Positions 1 to 5,395 of a stretch of DNA of 5,395 nucleotides are shown piece by piece. A program made the translations under genes and the position numbers. Each line of letters opens with the position of its first letter. Positions within the stretch are counted from its first letter, which is position 1. Below the pieces are notes generated by a model, which was not told where the DNA came from, did no database searches, and was given only the letters and a program-made list of their open reading frames with translations. Origin of the DNA: Chryseobacterium gleum (GTDB lineage: Bacteria > Bacteroidota > Bacteroidia > UBA10329); the NCBI GenBank assembly GCA_945874195.1, contig CAMCFW010000176.1, positions 1 through 5,395 of the forward strand. Direction: 5' to 3'.

Positions 1-1
1 T

Positions 2-538
2 CGCCATAACGAAGGACAGGTATGCATAGGTTGGAGCGGCAGTGTGACCACCATCATCCATTTCGAATTTGTGATAGACGCCCTAAAGGTGATCAAGCAG
101 AAATATGGTGACAGGGTTCGTTTTCTTGTGGTTGGAAGTGCCGATTTTAAGAACGAAGAACTGGGAATTGTTGGATTGCCATGGAAAAAGGACCGTGAAC
201 TTGAAGATTTTCGGAGCATGGACATTGGCTTGATGCCGTTGCCCGATGACGAATGGACCAAGGGCAAATGCGCTTTGAAAGGACTTCAATACATGTCGTT
301 CGGCATTCCGTGCATCATGTCGCCCGTTGGCGTCAACAGCGCCATCATTCAAAACGGAGTGAACGGTTTTCTGGCTTCTACCCGATCCGAATGGGTGGAC
401 AGTCTTTCAAAATTGATCGACTCGTTTGAACTCAGACAAAGCATTGGCAAAGCGGGCAGGAATACCGTTGTGAATCACTTTTCCATCGAAGCGAATAAAG
501 CACTCTATGTGAGGTACTTTGACGAGCTATGCGATTAG
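2..538 (+). CDS. Glycosyltransferase family 4-like protein, C-terminal part (5' end outside window)
   Basis: The visible 178 residues are the nucleotide-sugar-binding half of a GT-B fold glycosyltransferase, which would transfer a sugar from an activated donor to a glycan or lipid acceptor, probably at the cytoplasmic face of the inner membrane. The frame is open from the left edge, so the gene starts upstream; the GTG at 44 is an internal valine. Seen: the domain-opening motif IGWSGSVTT (visible residues 9-17), a strand RFLVVGS (about 40-46), and the donor-site block from DIGLMPLPDDEW through KGKCALKGLQYM to GIPCIMSPVG (about 74-110). The second glutamate of the EX7E pattern common in GT4 enzymes appears as Gln in LQYM, a substitution I recall from related proteins with a KGKC block. 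The ending is typical for the family (a helix, then a short tail). Donor and acceptor cannot be told from this part. A surface polysaccharide cluster may lie to the left, but this is inference. Confidence 0.88.
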   Translation, partial: RHNEGQVCIGWSGSVTTIIHFEFVIDALKVIKQKYGDRVRFLVVGSADFKNEELGIVGLPWKKDRELEDFRSMDIGLMPLPDDEWTKGKCALKGLQYMSFGIPCIMSPVGVNSAIIQNGVNGFLASTRSEWVDSLSKLIDSFELRQSIGKAGRNTVVNHFSIEANKALYVRYFDELCD

Positions 539-678
539 TCCTAATCTCGCACCCTATTCTCCGAGCTCAAAAATGGGCTTCAAACCAAGAATTCTATCAT
601 CAATGGAGAAAGAAGATCAGCCGTCTGGGCAAATGTGACCAAGGGCAGTTCAAGATCGTAAATCATATGCATCTTTAG
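529..678 (+). CDS. Possible small ORF (49 aa) overlapping the glycosyltransferase stop
   Basis: An ATG at 529 lies inside the last codons of the glycosyltransferase (ATGCGATTAG, a 10-base overlap in another frame) and opens a 49-codon frame ending at TAG 676-678, ten bases before the decarboxylase ATG. It nearly fills an otherwise empty gap, and the stop/start overlap would suit translational coupling. The product begins MRLVLISHPILR, is basic and aromatic in the middle (EFYHQWRKK), and has no signal peptide, transmembrane segment or motif that I recognise. There is no clear ribosome binding site. A 49-codon open frame can arise by chance, and the DNA could equally be untranslated leader or the remnant of a decayed gene. 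Treat this as a candidate only. Confidence 0.22.
   Translation: MRLVLISHPILRAQKWASNQEFYHQWRKKISRLGKCDQGQFKIVNHMHL
533..546. repeat. Short inverted repeat at the glycosyltransferase stop codon
   Basis: GATTAG (533-538) and CTAATC (541-546) are perfect complements around TC. With the two inner pairs left open this gives a small stem of about five pairs with a four-base loop. It covers the stop codon and sits just after the ATG of the small frame. No T-run follows, so it does not look like an intrinsic terminator, and the stem is short and AT-rich enough to be chance. Confidence 0.2.
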
Positions 679-687
679 CGCCCGAAA

Positions 688-2079
688 ATGGAAAACAACT
701 ACCGTAATCTCATCGAACAGACCTTCGAGTTTCCACAGGAGGGATTCGAAGTGCAAGACAATACGCTACGATTCTTGGGAATGGATCTGATGGCCATAAT
801 AAAAGAGTACGGTACCCCTCTCAAGTTGAGCTATCTTCCAAAGATCTCTGAACAGATAGTGAAAGCAAAGGGGTGCTTTAGAAAATCGATGAGGAAATAC
901 GGGTATCAAGGTCAATACCTCTATTGTTATTGCACTAAGAGTTCACATTTTTCTTACGTGCTTCAAGAGGCACTGAAAAATGACATTCATCTTGAGACAA
1001 GTTCAGCCTACGATATCCATATCGTCCATAAACTGATTGAGCAAGGGCTGGTCACCAAGGATACCTATCTGGTTCACAACGGGTACAAACGGGAGCAATA
1101 TGTAGAGCTGATAGCCGGTCTGATCAATGATGGCTTCAACAGTCTGCCAGTACTCGACAACCTGAACGAACTTTCGTTCTTCAAAACCGTGGTGAAGAAG
1201 GAATGTAACATTGGAATCCGCATTGCCACTGGCGAAGAACCCCAATCGAACTATTACACGGCCAGGTTGGGAATTAGGCACCGCGAGATTCAGGAATATT
1301 ACATGAATGTGATCCGCCACGAGAAGCTGTTCAAACTGAAAATGCTCCATTTCTTCATTGACAACGGGATTGAGGACAGTCTTTACTATTGGAACGAGTT
1401 GCAGAAATGCCTAAAGGTGTATTGCGATCTTAAAAAAGAGTGCCCCACGCTCGATTCGTTGAACATTGGTGGCGGATTTCCGGTCAAGCATTCGTTGGCA
1501 GATGAGTTCGACTACCAATATCTTACGGATGAGATAGTAAGGCAGATAAAAGAGTTCTGTGAAGAGCAAGGTGTTCCGGTACCGAACATCTTCTCCGAAT
1601 TCGGTAGTTATACCGTGGCCGAAAGTGGTGCCGCCATCTATTCAATCATCGATCAGAAACGACAGAACGATGTGGAATGGTGGAACATGATCGACAGTTC
1701 CTTCATCACCACCCTGCCCGACAGTTGGGCCATCAATCAGAAATTCATCATGCTGGCCATAAACCGATGGGACAGCGAGTTTGAACGGGTCAATCTTGGC
1801 GGCCTTACCTGCGATAGTCAAGACTATTATAACGTGGAGGCCCACGTGAACAACATCTACCTGCCCGAATACAGGGTGGATGAACCGCTTTACATCGGTT
1901 TCTTCAATACTGGCGCCTACCAGAATGCGTTGGGCGGATATGGAGGCGTTCAGCATTGTCTTATTCCATCGCCCAAGCAAGTTTTGGTCTATAAGGACGA
2001 GCAAGGCGAAATGAAAACCGAACTTTTTGCCGAAGAACAGGGCCCAGAGAGCATGATGAAAATGCTCGGTTTCAAATAA
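688..2079 (+). CDS. speA: PLP-dependent fold-type III decarboxylase, short arginine decarboxylase (SpeA-like) type
   Basis: A complete 463-residue enzyme that probably decarboxylates arginine to agmatine, the first step of polyamine synthesis in the cytoplasm. It is an alanine-racemase-like barrel followed by a beta domain. Seen in order: YGTPLKLSYLP (41-51), the start of the barrel; YCTKSSHF (81-88), with Lys84 the expected Schiff-base lysine to PLP; LETSSAYD (102-109); TARLGI (191-196); LNIGGGFP (258-265), the glycine-rich loop; SEFGSYTVAESG (303-314), the phosphate-binding segment; GGLTCDSQDYY (371-381), with Cys375 the expected active-site cysteine contributed across the dimer; and FFNTGAYQNALGG (405-417). 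The length suits the Bacteroidota form and is far below the roughly 630-660 residues of E. coli SpeA, so the extra helical parts of that enzyme are absent. The ATG at 688 gives the N-terminus I expect (LIEQTFEFPQEGFEV); no Shine-Dalgarno precedes it. No agmatinase or agmatine deiminase gene is visible nearby. Family and chemistry are secure; arginine as substrate is inferred from the family. Confidence 0.9.
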   Translation: MENNYRNLIEQTFEFPQEGFEVQDNTLRFLGMDLMAIIKEYGTPLKLSYLPKISEQIVKAKGCFRKSMRKYGYQGQYLYCYCTKSSHFSYVLQEALKNDIHLETSSAYDIHIVHKLIEQGLVTKDTYLVHNGYKREQYVELIAGLINDGFNSLPVLDNLNELSFFKTVVKKECNIGIRIATGEEPQSNYYTARLGIRHREIQEYYMNVIRHEKLFKLKMLHFFIDNGIEDSLYYWNELQKCLKVYCDLKKECPTLDSLNIGGGFPVKHSLADEFDYQYLTDEIVRQIKEFCEEQGVPVPNIFSEFGSYTVAESGAAIYSIIDQKRQNDVEWWNMIDSSFITTLPDSWAINQKFIMLAINRWDSEFERVNLGGLTCDSQDYYNVEAHVNNIYLPEYRVDEPLYIGFFNTGAYQNALGGYGGVQHCLIPSPKQVLVYKDEQGEMKTELFAEEQGPESMMKMLGFK

Positions 2080-2100
2080 ATATCCGAATTTGTAACCTTG
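2070..2100 (+). promoter_or_regulatory. Weak promoter candidate overlapping the end of the decarboxylase gene
   Basis: TTTC (2070-2073), a 19-base spacer and TAACCTTG (2093-2100) match the Bacteroidota pattern TTTG / about 19 bases / TAnnTTTG with one mismatch in each box. It would start transcription about 110 bases before the lipoprotein start codon. It overlaps the decarboxylase stop codon, and a match this loose can arise by chance. Confidence 0.25.
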
Positions 2101-2144
2101 AATTGGATTCAGCGTTACGAGAACCACGTATTTTAGGTTAAGAG

Positions 2145-2174
2145 TTTCCAGTATTGGACAACTTCTTATATTGG
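2145..2174 (+). promoter_or_regulatory. Weak promoter candidate upstream of the lipoprotein gene
   Basis: TTTC (2145-2148), an 18-base spacer and TATATTGG (2167-2174) fit the Bacteroidota TTTG / TAnnTTTG pattern with one mismatch in each box. The position would give a leader of about 40 bases before the TTG start at 2220, a more natural distance than the candidate at 2070-2100. I cannot choose between the two, and neither may be real. Confidence 0.27.
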
Positions 2175-2219
2175 CGGTCGAAACTAGGACTTGGACGTCA
2201 ACCTTTAAATCGGAATTGA

Positions 2220-2930
2220 TTGAAAAGTCTTTTGCTACACTCTCTTACCGCTGTGGTTGGCGCAGCCGCTTTATTCGTTGGCACCGGATGCAAGACGGAC
2301 GCGAGTTCCGATCCGGACAGCAATGTGATCACGGAAGGCAAGATCATCTACCAATTGAGCTACCCTCAATTTGAAGAAGACAACATCTTCACGTCCATGT
2401 TTCCGCGCGAAATGACCTTCAAATTCAAGGACAACAACACTTTGAATGAACTGAAGACATCTATGGCCGTGTTCAGCACAAGTCTGCTTGCTAACAACAA
2501 GGAAAAAAAGGTGACACACCTGGTTCGAATTGCCAACAAATATTCTGGTCTGGAAATGGACAGCGTTGAGATTCTGGAAGAATATGGCAAAAAACCTGAT
2601 GGAATGAAGATCATTCCTAGCGATAGCACCAAGATGATAGCTGGCTACAAATGCAAACACGCGTTCGTTAAGTTCGAGGGCGATTCGACCAAGGAGTTCA
2701 GCATATTCTACACCAACGAGATTGGAATCAAGCAACCGAACTGGTGCACCCCATTTTATGAAATTGATGGAGTATTGATGGAAGCGCGGGTCAACAAATT
2801 CAACATAGACATGCAAATGACCGCCATATCGGTGGTTGCAGAAACCTATCCAGAAGAGGATTTTATCATCACCAAGGAATATCAGCCCATCACGGTTGAA
2901 GAAATGGCCGATATTTTCCAGAGCTTTTAA
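2220..2930 (+). CDS. Predicted lipoprotein of unknown function (resembles DUF4412/GLPGLI-type envelope proteins)
   Basis: A 236-residue envelope protein. The N-terminus is a lipoprotein signal: Lys2, a hydrophobic stretch (about 4-20), then VGTGC with Cys24 as the predicted lipidation site. The lipobox has Gly rather than Leu at -3, which is slightly atypical. After the cysteine comes KTDASSDPDS, a Ser/Asp-rich tail similar in kind to the acidic lipoprotein export signals described in Bacteroidota, so a cell-surface or outer-membrane location is likely. The body opens with EGKIIYQLSY (39-48), alternates predicted beta strands, and contains TKMIAGYKCKHAFV (137-150), a motif I associate with small all-beta Bacteroidota proteins of the DUF4412/GLPGLI kind; WCTPF (175-179) and IDGVLMEA (182-189) follow. 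The start is TTG: the codon just upstream in frame (2217-2219) is TGA, so nothing longer is possible, and the signal peptide begins right at this TTG. A weak GGAA lies a few bases upstream. No catalytic motif is seen. Being a gene is secure; the domain match is from memory. Confidence 0.82.
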   Translation: MKSLLLHSLTAVVGAAALFVGTGCKTDASSDPDSNVITEGKIIYQLSYPQFEEDNIFTSMFPREMTFKFKDNNTLNELKTSMAVFSTSLLANNKEKKVTHLVRIANKYSGLEMDSVEILEEYGKKPDGMKIIPSDSTKMIAGYKCKHAFVKFEGDSTKEFSIFYTNEIGIKQPNWCTPFYEIDGVLMEARVNKFNIDMQMTAISVVAETYPEEDFIITKEYQPITVEEMADIFQSF

Positions 2931-2961
2931 CTCCTTCAAGTACATTTTCGAAGCCTTTCAG

Positions 2962-2997
2962 GCAGCATCGGCCAATCGGTCAATGCTGCTTTTTCTT
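2962..2997 (+). terminator. Intrinsic terminator after the lipoprotein gene
   Basis: GCAGCAT (2962-2968) pairs perfectly with ATGCTGC (2983-2989). Inside, after one C-A mismatch, 2970-2973 can pair with 2978-2981 (one G-T pair) around the loop AATC. The stem is followed at once by TTTTTCTT (2990-2997). It lies 31 bases past the lipoprotein stop codon, as expected for rho-independent termination, and separates the upstream genes from ftsK. Confidence 0.8.
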
Positions 2998-3004
2998 ACA
3001 TTTG
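2997..3004 (+). promoter_or_regulatory. -7 promoter box (TAnnTTTG) for ftsK
   Basis: TACATTTG is a perfect match to the Bacteroidota -7 consensus TAnnTTTG and ends 15 bases before the ftsK ATG, implying a very short leader. No TTG or TTTG is found at the usual 17-23 bases upstream, because that position falls inside the terminator hairpin. The -33 element is therefore weak or missing, and promoter strength is uncertain. Confidence 0.5.
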
Positions 3005-3019
3005 AAATCGCTGGGCGGA

Positions 3020-5395
3020 ATGGCTGAAAAAAAAGAAAGATCTTCATCAGACAAAGTATTATCGAACTCGAAAGCTGGCAGTAAGAACAGCGTTTTGGAG
3101 TTCTTAGGCGATTCCCGAACCCGTACCATCAGCGGACTATTTGTGGTCATTGTGGCCACGTTTCTTGCTGTTTCCTTCGTTTCTTATTTAATAGATGGCT
3201 ATGCCGACCAAAGCAAGGTTCAAGTATTCAGTGAAACGCTGACCGACCCGGAGGAGCAGGTTGAAAATGTCATGGGCAAATTCGGTGCCTTAGTAGCCGA
3301 AGCATTCATTTACGACTGGTTCGGAATTGCAGCCTTCCTATTCCCATTCATCACCTTACTCATCGGGCTGAAGATCCTATTCCGTAAAAGCTTCATTTCC
3401 ATAGCAAGAAGCTTCAAGCATTCGCTGTTCTTCCTTTATGCGGTTCCGTTGGCCATGGGCTTCCTATTTGCCGAGAATTCGGTGCTTTCAGGAGGGCTCG
3501 GTTATCAACTTAACCGTTGGACTTCCAGTCTTTTCGGCTCGACAGGCACTGCCCTCCTACTCCTATTTTTAGCCGTTACCTACGCTGCTGTGGTGTTCAA
3601 TCTATCCGTAGATGCCATAAAAGCCATGTTGGCCAAAAAAGACCTTGAAGCCAACACCGAGGAAGCACCGAGCGATGAATTTGCCCCAGTTGCAGATGTT
3701 ACCGTGAAAACCAACGAATTGAAGCTCAATACCGTTCCCGTTGTGGCTCTTACAGACGATGCGAAGGAGGAAATTGAGTCAGATGAAGAAGATGTTTTTG
3801 TTTCACCGCATACGGTAGATGTTGTAAAACCGGCCGTTGAAGCAACGAACAACAACATTGAAGATGTTCAATTTGAGATTGAAACGTTCTCCGTGGAAGA
3901 AGAAACCGTATTGGAAGCAGATGGTGAAGGAATGGGAGAATACGATCCAACGTTGGATCTCAGCCATTACAAGAAACCTCCACTCGACCTGCTAGAGTCG
4001 TACGGAAAAGGAGAAATATCGGTAGATACGGAAGAACTGGAATCGAACAAGAACCGTATTGTTTCAACCCTGAAGAACTACAATATTGAGATTGATAAGA
4101 TCAAGGCCACCATCGGTCCAACAGTCACGTTATATGAGATAGTTCCGGCACCGGGAGTTCGCATTTCGAAGATAAAAAATCTGGAGGATGACATCGCGCT
4201 AAGTCTTTCTGCATTGGGAATCAGGATCATTGCCCCTATTCCTGGCAAGGGTACCATCGGCATAGAAGTACCTAATCTGAATCCAGATACGGTTTCGATG
4301 AGAGCCGTGCTCAGTTCTGAGCGTTTTCAGCATTCGAAGATGGAATTGCCCATCGCTTTAGGCAAGACCATTTCGAACGAAACCTATGTTACCGACCTCA
4401 CTAAAATGCCTCACTTGCTCATGGCAGGTGCAACAGGTCAAGGAAAATCGGTCGGTCTTAACTGCATCCTCGCCTCTATTCTTTATAAGAAGCACCCGGC
4501 CCAGGTCAAATTCGTACTGGTTGATCCGAAGAAGGTGGAACTCACACTTTTCAACAAGATCGAGCGTCATTTCCTTGCCAAACTTCCCGACACGGAAGAA
4601 GCCATCATTACCGACACTCAAAAAGTGGTGACGACACTCAATTCCTTGTGTTTGGAAATGGACAATCGCTACGACCTGCTTAAAGAAGCACAGTGCAGAA
4701 ACCTGAAAGAATACAACGCCAAATTCATTGCCAGAAGGCTGAATCCGAAAGAAGGTCACAAATTTTTGCCTTATATCGTTCTCGTGGTCGATGAGTTTGC
4801 CGACCTTATTATGACTGCCGGAAAGGAAGTGGAGACGCCTATCGCCCGGTTGGCGCAACTAGCACGGGCCATCGGAATTCATTTGATCATCGCCACACAG
4901 CGACCTTCAGTTAACATCATCACTGGAACAATAAAGGCAAACTTTCCAGCGCGCATCGCATTCCGAGTAACGTCCAAAATTGACTCTCGGACCATTTTAG
5001 ATTCAGGCGGTGCAGACCAATTGATCGGCCGTGGTGATATGCTACTTTCTACCGGAAATGACATGATCCGTATTCAATGCGCTTTCATTGACACTCCCGA
5101 AGTTGAGAAAGTGGTTGATTTCATAGGCGGTCAGCAAGCCTATCCATTTGCATTTGAGCTTCCCGAATACATTGACGAGAGCAACGGAAATTCAGAATAC
5201 GGTGCAATGGATCCGAGCGAACGTGATCCGCTATTCGATGAAGCCGCCCATATTGTGGTCCAGCATCAGCAGGGTTCGGCCTCGCTACTACAACGCAGAT
5301 TGAAACTAGGCTACAATCGCGCTGGCCGAATTGTGGATCAGCTGGAAGCAGCAGGAATCATCGGGCCATTTGAAGGAAGCAAGGCCAGACAAGTG
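3020..5395 (+). CDS. ftsK: DNA translocase FtsK (last residues outside window)
   Basis: FtsK is the septum-anchored motor that pumps chromosomal DNA during division and helps resolve chromosome dimers. The frame runs unbroken for 792 codons to the window edge. Seen: four predicted membrane helices (about 36-58, 97-121, 134-150, 175-195); a Glu/Asp-rich linker (about 205-310), much shorter than in E. coli; the alpha domain (about 340-440, with TIGPTVTLYEIVPAPGVR at 364-381); and the RecA-like beta domain with Walker A GATGQGKS (470-477, Lys476), VDPKKVEL (501-508), Walker B VLVVDEFADL (587-596, Asp591/Glu592) and IIATQRPSVNIITG (623-636). The C-terminal gamma winged helix (about 735 on) contains SASLLQRRLKLGYNRAGRI (753-771) and GPFEGSKARQV (782-792), the part that in known FtsK reads polar DNA motifs and contacts XerD. 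Probably only 10-30 residues are missing. The ATG at 3020 is the first start after the terminator and the TACATTTG box, and gives a short hydrophilic N-terminus before helix 1. The gene probably has its own promoter. Nothing in the visible part suggests loss of function. Confidence 0.97.
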   Translation, partial: MAEKKERSSSDKVLSNSKAGSKNSVLEFLGDSRTRTISGLFVVIVATFLAVSFVSYLIDGYADQSKVQVFSETLTDPEEQVENVMGKFGALVAEAFIYDWFGIAAFLFPFITLLIGLKILFRKSFISIARSFKHSLFFLYAVPLAMGFLFAENSVLSGGLGYQLNRWTSSLFGSTGTALLLLFLAVTYAAVVFNLSVDAIKAMLAKKDLEANTEEAPSDEFAPVADVTVKTNELKLNTVPVVALTDDAKEEIESDEEDVFVSPHTVDVVKPAVEATNNNIEDVQFEIETFSVEEETVLEADGEGMGEYDPTLDLSHYKKPPLDLLESYGKGEISVDTEELESNKNRIVSTLKNYNIEIDKIKATIGPTVTLYEIVPAPGVRISKIKNLEDDIALSLSALGIRIIAPIPGKGTIGIEVPNLNPDTVSMRAVLSSERFQHSKMELPIALGKTISNETYVTDLTKMPHLLMAGATGQGKSVGLNCILASILYKKHPAQVKFVLVDPKKVELTLFNKIERHFLAKLPDTEEAIITDTQKVVTTLNSLCLEMDNRYDLLKEAQCRNLKEYNAKFIARRLNPKEGHKFLPYIVLVVDEFADLIMTAGKEVETPIARLAQLARAIGIHLIIATQRPSVNIITGTIKANFPARIAFRVTSKIDSRTILDSGGADQLIGRGDMLLSTGNDMIRIQCAFIDTPEVEKVVDFIGGQQAYPFAFELPEYIDESNGNSEYGAMDPSERDPLFDEAAHIVVQHQQGSASLLQRRLKLGYNRAGRIVDQLEAAGIIGPFEGSKARQV

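Noticed and set aside
641..652. GGGCAG-containing stretch as a KOPS-like FtsK guiding motif
   Set aside because: Only part of the E. coli KOPS pattern GGGNAGGG matches, KOPS sequences in Bacteroidota are not known to me, and a single partial match carries no weight.
670..677. CATCTTTA just before the decarboxylase ATG as a -7 promoter box
   Set aside because: It has two mismatches to TAnnTTTG, including the first T and final G, and no TTG at a suitable distance upstream.
1642..2127. Open frame on the - strand (161 codons) opposite the end of the decarboxylase gene
   Set aside because: It is antisense to the strongly conserved decarboxylase C-terminal domain and shows no domain of its own.
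2171..2374. Open frame of 67 codons on the + strand overlapping the lipoprotein start
   Set aside because: It is in another frame than the lipoprotein, its translation is Arg/Trp-rich without pattern, and it would hide the well-formed signal peptide beginning at 2220.
2271..2945. Long open frame on the - strand (224 codons) opposite the lipoprotein gene
   Set aside because: It lies almost wholly antisense to a gene with a clear signal peptide, its translation is rich in Phe, His and Val with no recognisable motif, and the terminator and promoter layout fits the + strand.
2836..3027. Open frame of 63 codons on the + strand spanning the lipoprotein end and the gap before ftsK
   Set aside because: It passes through the terminator hairpin and the ftsK promoter box, and overlaps the lipoprotein coding end in a different frame.
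4358..4858. Open frame on the - strand (166 codons) within ftsK
   Set aside because: It is antisense to the Walker A to Walker B part of FtsK, whose conserved motifs explain the sequence completely.
1..5395. Mobile element, phage, CRISPR array, toxin-antitoxin or defence system
   Set aside because: I saw no transposase, integrase, regularly spaced direct repeats, tRNA or toxin/antitoxin pair. The genes present are ordinary chromosomal functions in one orientation.

Overview
The window looks like chromosomal DNA from a member of the phylum Bacteroidota, probably a Flavobacteriales-like lineage. Four things point there: the compact four-helix FtsK; a short (463-residue) arginine-decarboxylase-type enzyme of the kind found in that phylum; start codons with weak or no Shine-Dalgarno sequences; and a perfect TAnnTTTG box in front of ftsK, the -7 element known from Bacteroides and Flavobacterium promoters. 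This assignment rests on sequence recognition only, and no genus can be named.

All recognised genes lie on the + strand. Positions 2-538 hold the C-terminal end of a GT4-type glycosyltransferase that begins outside the window. The next 149 bases (539-687) have no well-supported gene, but a 49-codon reading frame (529-678) overlaps the glycosyltransferase stop and may be a small coupled gene. Positions 688-2079 encode a complete PLP-dependent fold-type III decarboxylase (SpeA-like). A 140-base gap with two weak promoter candidates follows. Positions 2220-2930 encode a 236-residue lipoprotein of unknown function that starts at TTG. A good intrinsic terminator at 2962-2997 runs directly into the -7 box of the next gene. 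From 3020 to the right edge lies ftsK, in frame across 792 codons and missing only its last few residues.

The genes do not form an obvious shared pathway. They cover envelope or polysaccharide glycosylation, polyamine synthesis, an envelope lipoprotein, and chromosome segregation at division. The terminator separates ftsK from the upstream genes. I see no mobile element, CRISPR array, tRNA or rRNA, and no convincing sign of an undescribed system. The most useful second looks are the small overlapping frame at 529-678, the fused terminator/promoter at 2962-3004, and the TTG-started lipoprotein.
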